Shown: in pieces, positions 44,909 to 53,612 of the stretch
How positions within the stretch are numbered: position 1 is the stretch's first letter
Layout of the letters: each line of letters starts with the position of its first letter
NCBI GenBank assembly: GCA_016215155.1
Contig: JACRLQ010000052.1
Location: 1 to 64,000 of the forward strand
Direction: 5' to 3'
Origin: Nitrospirota bacterium
GTDB taxonomy: Bacteria > Nitrospirota > Thermodesulfovibrionia > Thermodesulfovibrionales > UBA6898
Length of the DNA stretch: 64,000 bases
Position numbers and translations under genes: made by a program
The notes under the pieces: model-generated
Seen by the model: only the letters and a program-made list of their open reading frames with translations
The model's database searches: none
Told to the model about the DNA's origin: nothing

Positions 44909-46561
44909 CTATATCCTTTTACTGTAGTTTATCTCCCTGAACCGGACATGCATTCTTGTTCCGTTTGTTCTGTCCAGGTCCAGTGTTCCCCGGAGCTGAT
45001 GCTCTATCAATGTGGTGATAAGCTGCAGGCCCAATGATTCCGATTTCCCCATCTCAATCCCCTCAGGGATACCTACCCCGTTATCGCTTATAACCAGATC
45101 GTACACGGTGCGGTCTTCAACCAGGGTCTGCCCGAGGAATATATTAATTTCACCTTTCCTGCCTCCGGGAAAGGCGTGTTTCAGGCTGTTGGACAGAAGC
45201 TCATTGATGATCAAGCCGCACGGTATGGCGGTGTCAATATTAAGAAAAACATTGTCCGCCTCAATGGTCAGAGAAACGTTCCGGGCATTTGATTCATATA
45301 CCGACAAAAGGCTTCGTGAAAGATCTTTTATGTAATCCTGAAAATCAATGCTCGCCATGTCCTTCGACATGTACAATTTTTCATGGACAAGGGACATTGT
45401 TTTTATCCGGTTTTTGGTGTCATTGAATATATCCGAGTATTGACCGTCCCGGTTTTTATCTGATTGAAGGCTTAAGAGGCTGACAATGACCTGCATGTTA
45501 TTTTTGACCCTGTGGTGGATCTCCCTCAGGAGCAGTTCTTTTTCCCTGAGAGACGCCTTGATCTTGTCGACAGCCATCCTTTTCTCCGTCACGTCAACGC
45601 CGGAACTTAATGTGCCCGTAACGTTGTTTTTGTCATCTTTTAACACCGTGTTATACCATGCGATCAGCCTCTCTCCGCCGCTTCCGGTCAAAACGGAATT
45701 TTCAAAATATTCAACAGGTTCAATACTGCCGGAAACCATCTTTGAAAAGATTTTTTTTGTTTCATCTCGTGCGCTTTCCGGAAGAAAGTTGTCGAACCAT
45801 TTCCTGCCTAGTATCTCATCCTCTGCAAATTCAAGGATCTCGCAGCCCTTTTTATTGATGAGCGTTACCCTCTGGTCGATGTCGAGAATCACAACTATGA
45901 CAGCGGAGGTATCCAGATATTTCCTGAGCTTCTCCTTTTCTTTAAGAAGCGCGGCCTCACGGATATTGACCTGTTCCAGCATTTCATTGAAACTGTCATA
46001 AAGGACGGAAATCTCATCGGTACCCTTTCTTTCTATACGCAGGGAGTAATCCCCCTCCTCTGAAATTGTTCTGGTCATTCTGGTCAGATCAAGGATAGGA
46101 CCTGACAAAATCTTCTGGAGCCGGACAGCGAGGACATAGGAGATGGACATTATTACGCTTCCCAATTTATAGATTATCGGGCTGCTCGTGTGCAGATATT
46201 CTCCCGCAAATTCACTGGACCCCTCCGGGAGCTCCGGCGGCGTTATCATCGAACCTTCCCTGTTATAAAAAGCAAACAGGTTTCCGTCTTCGTCATAAAT
46301 ATATCCATTCATCATATCCGGCAATGCGGCCATTTTTTTGAGAATTTCTCCGGCTCCCTCCTGGTCATTGAAGACAAGCGGAGTTACGGCATACTCGCCT
46401 ATGAGTCTTGCGTTTACGACGGCGTTGTCCACCATATTTACCCTGAACGTTCTGATATCGTTTATAATCACAAATGTAAAACCCAGCCCTGTGGCAATGA
46501 ATGCCACTGTCAGGATAATGACGACCAGCTTGTTTTTTATGGAAAGCCCGCTGAACGGCAT
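44909..46561 (-). CDS. Membrane sensor histidine kinase, HisKA_2 type, with HAMP and PAS
   Basis: A 550-residue protein. Two membrane helices (about residues 10-30 and 138-150) flank a periplasmic CHASE8-like domain with '[17 protein letters not shown]'. Then come HAMP (about 150-205), PAS (about 215-330, '[19 protein letters not shown]'), the HisKA_2 dimerisation segment '[22 protein letters not shown]' with the phosphorylated His, and a HATPase domain ('[10 protein letters not shown]'). No response regulator is adjacent. It starts 2 bases after YfiR, and the TonB receptor follows, a grouping seen in other genomes. Confidence 0.92.
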   Translation of the reverse strand: MPFSGLSIKNKLVVIILTVAFIATGLGFTFVIINDIRTFRVNMVDNAVVNARLIGEYAVTPLVFNDQEGAGEILKKMAALPDMMNGYIYDEDGNLFAFYNREGSMITPPELPEGSSEFAGEYLHTSSPIIYKLGSVIMSISYVLAVRLQKILSGPILDLTRMTRTISEEGDYSLRIERKGTDEISVLYDSFNEMLEQVNIREAALLKEKEKLRKYLDTSAVIVVILDIDQRVTLINKKGCEILEFAEDEILGRKWFDNFLPESARDETKKIFSKMVSGSIEPVEYFENSVLTGSGGERLIAWYNTVLKDDKNNVTGTLSSGVDVTEKRMAVDKIKASLREKELLLREIHHRVKNNMQVIVSLLSLQSDKNRDGQYSDIFNDTKNRIKTMSLVHEKLYMSKDMASIDFQDYIKDLSRSLLSVYESNARNVSLTIEADNVFLNIDTAIPCGLIINELLSNSLKHAFPGGRKGEINIFLGQTLVEDRTVYDLVISDNGVGIPEGIEMGKSESLGLQLITTLIEHQLRGTLDLDRTNGTRMHVRFREINYSKRI

Positions 46562-46563
46562 CG

Positions 46564-47133
46564 TTATCTGCCCCCTGCCGGATTTACGATTTTTGCGATC
46601 TGCATAAGCATATAACTGAAGCTCAACACTGATTCCCTGACGGCGGTTTCATTGATTTCGAACCGGAGTTTGTTGTTCGACACATAAAAATTAACGAGCA
46701 CGCCTCCGGCGGCAAAACCTTCAGTGTCGCCGACCGTAAGAATGGGCCTGCCCATAGTTGACGCAAGCACCTTCTGAAGTTTTTCTTTCGAAATATTGGA
46801 GATGAAAAGGAGATGGCAGCCGGCAATGCCGTCAATATCTGAAATTCGTCGAACTGTTACTTTCTTGTCCCTGATTTTTATGGAGGAGAATATTTTCTTC
46901 AGTACAGGTTCAAAGGCGTTATCCCCTATAATCCCTATTACAAAGGGCTTTGAAGTGTCATCAATTGCCGATTCCCTGGGCCATTCCACGAACCGCGTAA
47001 TCTTTTCAATATAGACCGCCTTAAGGGTAAGTTCCTCAATCCCGGAATCAGCGGCGGCGGAAGCAGGGGTATGGAGGGGCGCTGACAGCTGGGTCGCGAC
47101 AAGTACAATAAAGCAGATGAGGCATCTTTTCAC
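46564..47133 (-). CDS. YfiR/DUF4154 family periplasmic protein
   Basis: A 189-residue protein with a signal peptide (cut near 'PASAAADSG'). The mature part matches YfiR: '[16 protein letters not shown]', '[12 protein letters not shown]' and '[32 protein letters not shown]'. YfiR proteins are periplasmic regulators, in Pseudomonas of the diguanylate cyclase YfiN. Here it precedes a histidine kinase and a TonB receptor, so it may modulate the kinase instead; that is inference. First gene of the operon. Confidence 0.9.
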   Translation of the reverse strand: MKRCLICFIVLVATQLSAPLHTPASAAADSGIEELTLKAVYIEKITRFVEWPRESAIDDTSKPFVIGIIGDNAFEPVLKKIFSSIKIRDKKVTVRRISDIDGIAGCHLLFISNISKEKLQKVLASTMGRPILTVGDTEGFAAGGVLVNFYVSNNKLRFEINETAVRESVLSFSYMLMQIAKIVNPAGGR

Positions 47134-47284
47134 GAACGCGCATCCATTTGCACCCTCTTCATCTTACTTGAATTATACGCCCGATTCATTTTCTGTCAAA
47201 GCTGCCGGGCCAAAAAAAGAGCAGCGCAGTCTTCCGCCATATCCCTGTTTTCGGCCTTCCCGTCTTTCACCGCTCCGGGCGTCC

Positions 47285-48193
47285 TTAATGGCGATGACCG
47301 TCGTGAGCGTTTTCAGGGTTGATATTGCAATAAATCTCATTGTTGCAGCAGTCAGCGCACTCCATCTGTATCACGGCATGTTTTATCCCCTGGTCCGAAA
47401 GCAGACGTTCAATCTCTTTTCTTATGATGTCCGCCTCGCTGATCTTCTGATCGTGGACCTGCACGTGTCCTGAGAAGGCCGGTACCCCATGTCCTATGGA
47501 CCAGATATGCACATCATGGACATTCCGCACCTCCGGAATTTCGGCTATGACCTTCGCCAGGTCCTCGGGATGGAAGCCGCTGGGGCTCAGGTCCAGAAGT
47601 ATCCAGAGGGCCTCTTTTATGACCCTGGTCCCGCCGATTATGATCATGCATCCGACGATGCCGCTCGCTATCGTATCGGCGAGCACCCAGCCCGTATATT
47701 TGATTATCAGTCCTGCGATGATGACCCCGGCGGAAGATACCGTGTCTCCGACCACATGGAGCCAGGCGCTTTTTATATTCAGGTCATGATGTTTGTGCCC
47801 CAGAATCCATGCCATGATGAGATTGCCCGCAAGTCCTGCCCCGGCAATTGAAAGCATGACGGACGAATTGATTTCCGGCGGCGTCTGAAGACGCGTATAG
47901 GCCTCGATGAAGATGAACATGGCGATGACTACCAGGCTGATCCCGTTTATCAGGGCCGCAAGCAGGCCAATCCGCTGGTAGCCATAGGTGGCCTTGTAGT
48001 CGGAAGGCCTCTTCATTATAAGCAGGGCTATAAGGCTCAGCCCCAGGGCGAAGGCATCGGTCAGGACGTGCCCGGCATCGCTCAGAAGGGAGAGGCTCCG
48101 GCTGAGGATGCCCCCGAAGACCTCGGCGATGAAGATGACCAGGGTAACGATCAGGCTCCAGCCAAGGCGTTTTATTGAAGTGTCAGCCGCCAT
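47285..48193 (-). CDS. Cation diffusion facilitator (CzcD/ZitB-like metal efflux)
   Basis: A 302-residue protein with six membrane helices. The metal site motifs are 'LLSDAGHVLTDAFALG' (His and Asp in helix 2) and 'WLHVVGDTVSSAGVI' (helix 5). The cytoplasmic domain follows from about residue 205. The tail 'MECADCCNNEIYCNINPENAHDGHRH' is Cys/His-rich and may bind metal. It probably exports Zn, Cd or Co in exchange for protons. It is the last gene of the arsenic/metal operon. Confidence 0.93.
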   Translation of the reverse strand: MAADTSIKRLGWSLIVTLVIFIAEVFGGILSRSLSLLSDAGHVLTDAFALGLSLIALLIMKRPSDYKATYGYQRIGLLAALINGISLVVIAMFIFIEAYTRLQTPPEINSSVMLSIAGAGLAGNLIMAWILGHKHHDLNIKSAWLHVVGDTVSSAGVIIAGLIIKYTGWVLADTIASGIVGCMIIIGGTRVIKEALWILLDLSPSGFHPEDLAKVIAEIPEVRNVHDVHIWSIGHGVPAFSGHVQVHDQKISEADIIRKEIERLLSDQGIKHAVIQMECADCCNNEIYCNINPENAHDGHRH

Positions 48194-48201
48194 CTTCTCT
48201 T

Positions 48202-48891
48202 CTAAAAAATCGTAGTTCCAAAATAGACGCCTGTCATCACAAGAAGGGCGCCGCTCAGTTTTTTTGCATAGAGAGAGAAGTTCGCAGCCCCTCTCGAACC
48301 GACGATGCTTTCTGTGAGTCCAACGGACAGTCCCGCAGCGAAAACAAGCGCGCAGTGTCCAAGGGCATAGACAAACAGGAGGGAGCCGCCGTATACAATA
48401 TCGCCCTGAGTAGAGACATAGGCGAGTATCACCGCAAGCACCGGGGTTGCGCAGGGGGATGAGACAGTTCCGGTCAGCATGCCGAGCAAAAAAGCACCGA
48501 GGAGCCCTTTTGTTTTAATCTCCCTTGTCTTCTGGAAGGGCAGGGAGATTGAAAATATTCCCATGAGTTGAAGGCCCATGAAGATGGCCATGACGGCGAG
48601 TCCGACATAAAGCCACCTGCCCATGAATCCCAGAAATTGTCCCATCACTGACGCAGCAGCGCCAAGGAGGGTAAAGGTGATCGAGAGTCCAAACACGAAT
48701 ATCAGGGAGAATAACGCAGCTTTTTTCCTGTTTCCATCTGAATACCCGCCAACATAGCCGATGATCAGGGGAATTGCTGCGAGGACACAGGGGCTTACAG
48801 CAGAAATAAGACCACCGATAAAAACAGCGATAAAAGCCAGTCCATGCCGATTTTGAACAATGCCCTGTACATTTTCCAGCAGTCCTTCCAT
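48202..48891 (-). CDS. CcdA/DsbD-type membrane thiol-disulfide carrier
   Basis: A 229-residue protein with six membrane helices and two redox cysteine sites: 'SAVSPCVLAAIPLIIGY' in helix 1 and 'GTVSSPCATPVLAVILAY' in helix 4. This is the CcdA core that moves electrons from cytoplasmic thioredoxin to periplasmic partners. The start is ATG 48891 or GTG 48897. Its likely periplasmic partner is the thioredoxin-like lipoprotein encoded upstream (49149-49529). Confidence 0.9.
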   Translation of the reverse strand: MEGLLENVQGIVQNRHGLAFIAVFIGGLISAVSPCVLAAIPLIIGYVGGYSDGNRKKAALFSLIFVFGLSITFTLLGAAASVMGQFLGFMGRWLYVGLAVMAIFMGLQLMGIFSISLPFQKTREIKTKGLLGAFLLGMLTGTVSSPCATPVLAVILAYVSTQGDIVYGGSLLFVYALGHCALVFAAGLSVGLTESIVGSRGAANFSLYAKKLSGALLVMTGVYFGTTIF

Positions 48892-48976
48892 ACTCACGCT
48901 ATTTTCCCGTGTCCGCGGGAATTCTTTTCATCGTCTCATTTGCCCTGTCCGCAACACGGCGGACATCACCGAGGCA

Positions 48977-49138
48977 TCACCTGTCTTCCGGGTGATTGTA
49001 CCTGCAGTTGCAGGTCCCGTTTCTCTTTTCATCCGATATCCTCTTCAGTATTAAGGAGGTTCCGCCGTTTTCGCGGACATCTCTAATAATTTCTTCCTCC
49101 GAGTATCCAAAACAGTAACAGACAATATTCTTTTTCAT
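48977..49138 (-). CDS. Small Cys-rich putative metallochaperone / Fe-S protein
   Basis: A 53-residue gene on the minus strand, short enough to be missed. The protein begins 'MKKNIVCYCFGYSEEEIIRD' and ends 'GTCNCRYNHPEDR'. Two CxC pairs, a helical middle with 'VRENGGTSLILKRI' and the 'CYCFGYSEEEI' opening resemble BFD-like [2Fe-2S] or putative iron-sulfur metallochaperone proteins found in arsenic and mercury operons. It lies 10 bases after the thioredoxin gene and before the CcdA gene, in the same direction. A hairpin (TGTCCGC/GCGGACA near 48949-48968) follows its stop. Confidence 0.75.
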   Translation of the reverse strand: MKKNIVCYCFGYSEEEIIRDVRENGGTSLILKRISDEKRNGTCNCRYNHPEDR

Positions 49139-49148
49139 GGGCACCCTT

Positions 49149-49529
49149 TTATATACCGGCCTTTTTCAGCATCGGTTCGATATCTTCATAGGCGTAAAAG
49201 CCCATGTGCCTGTGAAATTCCTTTCCGTTTCTATCCAAAAATATCTGGGTCGGGATCATTGTAACACCAAACTTTCTGCCGCCGGCCATGTCTTTTCGGA
49301 CATCGACAAATATGACTTCAAGCTTTCTGTTATAATTCTTCTGCAACTTTTCCATGACCGGTTTCATCTGCTCGCAGGGTATGCAGCCGACAGACCCCAG
49401 TTCGAGCATGACGAATCTGCCTTCTTTTTTTGCATTATTCAGCACCTCATCAATATCTGACGCCCGAATGCATGAGGACAGTGCCCCTATGCATAGAAAA
49501 ACAGCGATAACCATGGATCTTATTCCCAT
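49149..49529 (-). CDS. Thioredoxin-like protein, exported (possible lipoprotein)
   Basis: A 126-residue protein with an N-terminal hydrophobic segment ending in 'IGALSSCIRAS', a plausible lipobox, followed by a thioredoxin fold with active site Cys49 and Cys52 in 'SVGCIPCEQMKP' and 'VTMIPTQIFLDRNGKE'. The cis-proline is in 'MIPTQ'. AGGAGG precedes the ATG. It likely works with the CcdA protein as a periplasmic reductase in the arsenic operon. Confidence 0.9.
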   Translation of the reverse strand: MGIRSMVIAVFLCIGALSSCIRASDIDEVLNNAKKEGRFVMLELGSVGCIPCEQMKPVMEKLQKNYNRKLEVIFVDVRKDMAGGRKFGVTMIPTQIFLDRNGKEFHRHMGFYAYEDIEPMLKKAGI

Positions 49530-49547
49530 AAGTGCCTCCTGAGATGG

Positions 49548-50627
49548 TTATAGTGGTTCTGTGGTCTTTACCCTGCAATATTCAATGCGAAAATATTTCT
49601 TCTGAAAATAAAGCGCGACATTTACCAGTCCGATCAGTACCGGCACTTCTACCAGCGGCCCGATGACTGCCGCGAATGCGGCCCCCGAGTTAATGCCGAA
49701 GACGGCGACGGCTACAGCGATCGCAAGCTCAAAATTGTTGCTCGCAGCTGTAAAGGAGAGCGTCGCCGTCTTCGGATAGTCCTCGCCGACCTTTTTTCCC
49801 ATATAAAACGAGATAATGAACATTACGACAAAATAGATAAGAAGCGGGATGGCTATGCGTACGACATCAAACGGCAGTCTGACTATATAGCTGCCTTTGA
49901 GGGAGAACATGACCAGGATCGTAAAGAGCAGGAAGATGAGCGTTATCGGACTTATCCTGGGGATGAAGCTCTTTTCATACCATTCCCTGCTTTTGACCTT
50001 AAGCAGGACAAAACGGGTAATCATGCCTGCCAAAAAAGGTATCCCCAGATATATAAAGACGCTCTCCGCTATCTGCCCCATGGTTATATTTATGACCACT
50101 CCCTTCAGTCCGAGCCACGACGGGAGTACGGTGATGAAGATGTAGGCATAGACCGGAAAAAAAAGCACCTGGAATATCGAATTGAACGCTACCAGGCCTG
50201 CCGCATACTCAGGGTCACCGCAGGCAAGGTCATTCCATACAATCACCATCGCGATACAGCGTGCAAGTCCGATCATAATGAGTCCGACCATATATTCCGG
50301 GTATCCGGAAAGAAAGGCAATGGCCAGAAGGAACATCAGAACAGGTCCTATAACCCAGTTTTGTATGAGGGAAAGAGTCAGGAGTTTCCTATTTCTGAAT
50401 ACTTCCCCCAGTTCCTCGTATTTCACTTTTGCCAGCGGGGAGTACATCATTAGGATAAGACCAATGGCGATAGGTATATTCGTCGTGCCGGACTGAAACC
50501 GATTGATAAACCCTTCGGTGTCTGGCATGAAATACCCCAGACCGATACCGAAGGCCATCGCGGCGAATATCCACAGGGTGAGATACCGATCGAGAAAAGA
50601 AAGTCTGTTGGCTGTTTTATATGTCAT
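49548..50627 (-). CDS. acr3: Arsenite efflux transporter, Acr3 family
   Basis: A 359-residue, ten-helix transporter. The Acr3 signature '[19 protein letters not shown]' carries the essential Cys, and '[18 protein letters not shown]' is the conserved helix 9 region. It extrudes As(III) using the proton motive force. I chose ATG 50627 ('[17 protein letters not shown]'), which overlaps the arsC stop by 11 bases; the frame extends 12 codons further up. Co-transcribed with arsC and arsR. Confidence 0.95.
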   Translation of the reverse strand: MTYKTANRLSFLDRYLTLWIFAAMAFGIGLGYFMPDTEGFINRFQSGTTNIPIAIGLILMMYSPLAKVKYEELGEVFRNRKLLTLSLIQNWVIGPVLMFLLAIAFLSGYPEYMVGLIMIGLARCIAMVIVWNDLACGDPEYAAGLVAFNSIFQVLFFPVYAYIFITVLPSWLGLKGVVINITMGQIAESVFIYLGIPFLAGMITRFVLLKVKSREWYEKSFIPRISPITLIFLLFTILVMFSLKGSYIVRLPFDVVRIAIPLLIYFVVMFIISFYMGKKVGEDYPKTATLSFTAASNNFELAIAVAVAVFGINSGAAFAAVIGPLVEVPVLIGLVNVALYFQKKYFRIEYCRVKTTEPL

Positions 50628-51051
50628 GGTCAGGCCCCCGGTCGAATGATTTAATGAACTCAACTATTTTCTTTTTTATCTCGTCGCGGGCCTTCCTGTA
50701 TTGTTTTATCACTTCCTCTTCAGTCCCGGCCGCAGCAACGGGGTCGTCAATCGGCCAGTGCAGACGCCTGATCGCAGGCGGGGTCATCGGACAAGAGGCC
50801 TCGGCGCTGCCGCATAACGTTATTACGATATCCATCTTCAGGAGAAGATCAGGGTCAATTCCCTTTGACCTTTGTCCTGAAATATCTGTTCCGGCTTCCC
50901 TCATGACCGAGACCGCCCGCTGATTCACGCCGGCGGGGAAAAGACCCGCACTATAAGGATCAATAACTCCTTTGCCGAGTTCCCTGGCGAAACCTTCGGC
51001 CATTTGAGAGCGGCAGGAGTTGCCCGTGCAGAGAAACATCACGCGAATCAT
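50617..51051 (-). CDS. arsC: Arsenate reductase, thioredoxin-coupled low-MW phosphatase type
   Basis: A 144-residue protein with the phosphatase P-loop '[10 protein letters not shown]' (Cys8) and the redox pair Cys80 and Cys87 in '[12 protein letters not shown]', the three cysteines of thioredoxin-coupled ArsC. It reduces As(V) to As(III), which Acr3 then exports. Its ATG overlaps the arsR stop as ATGA. Confidence 0.95.
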   Translation of the reverse strand: MIRVMFLCTGNSCRSQMAEGFARELGKGVIDPYSAGLFPAGVNQRAVSVMREAGTDISGQRSKGIDPDLLLKMDIVITLCGSAEASCPMTPPAIRRLHWPIDDPVAAAGTEEEVIKQYRKARDEIKKKIVEFIKSFDRGPDHDI

Positions 51052-51431
51052 CTGCTGTCCCCGCCGCAGCCTTTTTTATCATCGGGCGATGAGACGGTGT
51101 CCCCTGTCTTTTTTTTCTTCAGGAAATTCTGGAGTCTTTTCCTGTCATCTGCGACATCGTCTTCCGTCAGTATTGACAGAACCGTCAGAAGCAGAAACCT
51201 TTTAAAGATATCCGAATCATCAAGACGGTAATGGATCCAACGCCCCTGTTTCCGGTCTGTAAGAAGGCCGGCCCCCTTTAGCACATTCAGATGAAACGAT
51301 ACCTTGGGCTGGACCATATCCAAAGCGGAAACAATATCACAGACACATAGCTCTCCGTGTTCAAGCAGCTTCAATATCCTGAGTCTCGTTTCTTCAGAGA
51401 GAGCCTTGAAGATATGCAGCAGATCCCGCAT
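51048..51431 (-). CDS. arsR: ArsR family metalloregulator
   Basis: A 127-residue winged-helix repressor. The metal-sensing pair is in 'GELCVCDIVSAL' (Cys29, Cys31), as in ArsR, and the recognition helix is 'VQPKVSFHLNVLKGAGL'. It probably represses this operon and releases on As(III) binding. A short AT dyad upstream of the first gene (52663-52676) is a candidate site. The Lys/Asp-rich C-terminus is longer than in minimal ArsR. Confidence 0.94.
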   Translation of the reverse strand: MRDLLHIFKALSEETRLRILKLLEHGELCVCDIVSALDMVQPKVSFHLNVLKGAGLLTDRKQGRWIHYRLDDSDIFKRFLLLTVLSILTEDDVADDRKRLQNFLKKKKTGDTVSSPDDKKGCGGDSR

Positions 51432-51433
51432 GA

Positions 51434-51673
51434 TTAAACTTCTTCCCGAATCATTGCCTTCACATTTTCGAGACCCGGGAGTGGTTTCCCCGAATGTTTG
51501 AGCTTGCCGTCGACCACTAGCCCCGGCGTTGATATTGTATATCTCATGATTTCCTGGATCCCGGAAATCTTTTCGATCTTTGCGTCTATGCCTAGTTCTT
51601 TGACCGCTGTTTTTGCCAGTTCCTCCATTTTATGGCAGTTTGCGCATCCCGGTCCCAGTATTTTTATCTCCAT
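51434..51673 (-). CDS. Small redox-active disulfide protein (thioredoxin-like)
   Basis: A 79-residue thioredoxin-fold protein with Cys10 and Cys13 in 'ILGPGCANCHKMEEL' and 'YTISTPGLVVDGKLKHSG'. This family is regularly encoded beside ArsP/DUF318 permeases and ArsR. AGGAGG lies seven bases upstream. It may feed electrons to the arsenic or metal handling proteins. Confidence 0.92.
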   Translation of the reverse strand: MEIKILGPGCANCHKMEELAKTAVKELGIDAKIEKISGIQEIMRYTISTPGLVVDGKLKHSGKPLPGLENVKAMIREEV

Positions 51674-51684
51674 TTCATAACCTC

Positions 51685-52635
51685 CTATAAAATTGCATTA
51701 AAAATATACCCGACGGCTGTTATTGTTACGGTCATGATCCCCGCAAACACCACCAGGAGCGGTACCTTTAATACCTTCCTCAGAATTATCATTTCAGGCA
51801 CAGACAGGGCGGTCACGGCCATCATAAACGCAAGGACAGTACCGGTGCTGATGCCTTTTTCCATAAGGGCATACACAATGGGGATAACTCCAGCGGCATT
51901 TGAGTATAGCGGAACACCTAATGCTACTGCGACAGGCACTGCAAATGGATTCTTAGGGCCGGCATATCGCACCAGAAAATCCTGGGGGACGTAGCCGTGG
52001 ATAAATCCGCCGATTCCGATAGCAACTATTACGTAGAGCCAAACCCTTCGGAGTATATCAACCGTATTCAGTTTCGCATATTCGAGCCTCTCTTTAAATG
52101 TCTGTTTCGTCACTTCCTGTGCCTGCCCGGAATGAAATTTATAGACATATTCTTCGACCCATTTCTCGAGTTTCAGCTTACCGATGATAAAACCTCCGAT
52201 CATGGCGACAAGAAGTCCGGTGCACAGATAGATTGCAGCGATCTTCCAGCCGAAAAGCCCCCATAGAAGCACCACCGCCACTTCATTTACCATGGGCGAG
52301 GAAATCAGGAATGAGAAGGTTACGCCCAGAGGGACACCGGCCTCCACAAATCCGATAAATAGCGGAACCGCAGAGCAGGAGCAGAAAGGCGTGACAATGC
52401 CGAGCAGGGCGGCAAGGATATTACCAATAAACTCTTTTTTATAGGAAAGTATGCGTTTTGTCCTCTCCGGAGGGAAGTAGCTGCGTATGACCGATATCAT
52501 AAAAATTATAACCGTAAGGAGCAATAATATCTTGATGGTATCGTAAATGAAGAAGCTGAGCGCGTCGGCAAGCCGCGAACCTCTTTGCAGATCAAGGAGA
52601 TTATAGGTGATATATAATGATAACTCTTTAAGCAC
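51685..52635 (-). CDS. Permease, DUF318/ArsP-like
   Basis: A 316-residue protein with about eight membrane helices and the conserved 'GIVTPFCSCSAVPLFIGF', followed by 'SFLISSPMVNEVAVVLLWG' and a second half repeat. The Cys pair in 'PFCSCS' is typical. Some members (ArsP) export methylarsenite. It is the first gene of the nine-gene operon, directly below the promoter region. Confidence 0.92.
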   Translation of the reverse strand: MLKELSLYITYNLLDLQRGSRLADALSFFIYDTIKILLLLTVIIFMISVIRSYFPPERTKRILSYKKEFIGNILAALLGIVTPFCSCSAVPLFIGFVEAGVPLGVTFSFLISSPMVNEVAVVLLWGLFGWKIAAIYLCTGLLVAMIGGFIIGKLKLEKWVEEYVYKFHSGQAQEVTKQTFKERLEYAKLNTVDILRRVWLYVIVAIGIGGFIHGYVPQDFLVRYAGPKNPFAVPVAVALGVPLYSNAAGVIPIVYALMEKGISTGTVLAFMMAVTALSVPEMIILRKVLKVPLLVVFAGIMTVTITAVGYIFNAIL

Positions 52636-52884
52636 TGCCGCCTCGCATACTTAGTTTCTTACATATAAACATATATTGATGCGATAGTCAAATCAAACAT
52701 GTATTGTGCATTAACATTAATATTAATAAGTTGGAGATCTTCGCTATTATATTTAATCCCGTCAAATGTATATATCACCATGTTTTGCGGAGCACCCCGA
52801 TGGCCTGCATAAACAACTTCCCGCGTCATCGTATCAGTGCCCGCCTTCTTAGAACCTCGCCTTTTATGTTATTATTGATACCTT
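52636..52884. other. Divergent intergenic region between the arsenic operon and the pseudouridine synthase gene
   Basis: These 249 bases contain no gene. The left part is AT-rich and must hold the minus-strand ars promoter; the right part serves the plus-strand synthase. Just before the synthase start, TTATTATTG may be a -10, but no clear -35 is seen. Confidence 0.5.
52663..52676 (-). promoter_or_regulatory. Candidate ArsR operator (ATATA-N4-TATAT dyad)
   Basis: ATATA (52663-52667) and TATAT (52672-52676) are inverted around four bases, 28 bases upstream of the permease start, where an ArsR-type repressor would bind. Low sequence complexity makes a chance match possible. Confidence 0.35.
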
Positions 52885-53604
52885 ATGCAGCAGAGACTCC
52901 AAAAGATAATTGCCGACATGGGCATCGCCTCGCGCAGAAAGGCCGAGGAGATGATCATCGAAGGCCGCGTTAAGGTCAACGGACAGGTGGCTTCGATCGG
53001 GTCGAAGGCGGACCCTCTTACGGACCATATTAAACTGGACGGGAAACTGCTTACGTCGCCCGAAAAGAAGGTCTATTACATCTTCAACAAACCGAGGAAT
53101 GTAGTGACCTCGCTTAACGACCCTGAGGGAAGGGCGACGGTAAAAGACTTTCTGGGCGGCATAAAACAGAGGGTCTATCCCGTGGGAAGGCTTGATTTCG
53201 ACTCCGAGGGCATGCTGATTCTCACGAACGACGGCGAACTGGCCAATGGCATAATGCACCCTTCAAAAAAGATACCCAAGACCTATCTGGTAAAGATAAA
53301 GGGAAAGCTCCTGGCCGAGGAGATGGAGAAACTAAGGCGCGGGATCAGGCTCGACAGGACCATGACAGCCCCCGCCAGGGTGAAGCCGGTAAAAAAGAGC
53401 GAACAGAACTCGTGGATAGAGATGATCATACATGAAGGCAAGAAACGCCAGATCAGGCGTATGCTCGAAAAAGTAGGGCATTCGGTGATCCGGCTGATGA
53501 GGATCAGGATTGACGGGGTGGAGATGGGCGAGCTTAAGCCCGGCACATACAGACGCATGCTCCCCGTCGAGATTGACAGACTTAAAAGTGAGATATTCGA
53601 TTAG
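52885..53604 (+). CDS. Pseudouridine synthase, RsuA/RluB family
   Basis: A 239-residue protein: an S4 RNA-binding domain (about residues 1-60, 'RLQKIIADMGIASRRKAEEMI') and a catalytic domain with the aspartate motif 'VGRLDFDSEGMLILTNDG'. The end 'EGKKRQIRRMLEKVGHSVIRLMRI' is typical. Length and sequence fit RluB (23S rRNA U2605), but the RsuA/RluE alternatives are not excluded. It is 8 bases from aspS and likely co-transcribed with it. Confidence 0.93.
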   Translation: MQQRLQKIIADMGIASRRKAEEMIIEGRVKVNGQVASIGSKADPLTDHIKLDGKLLTSPEKKVYYIFNKPRNVVTSLNDPEGRATVKDFLGGIKQRVYPVGRLDFDSEGMLILTNDGELANGIMHPSKKIPKTYLVKIKGKLLAEEMEKLRRGIRLDRTMTAPARVKPVKKSEQNSWIEMIIHEGKKRQIRRMLEKVGHSVIRLMRIRIDGVEMGELKPGTYRRMLPVEIDRLKSEIFD

Positions 53605-53612
53605 GAGGCGGC

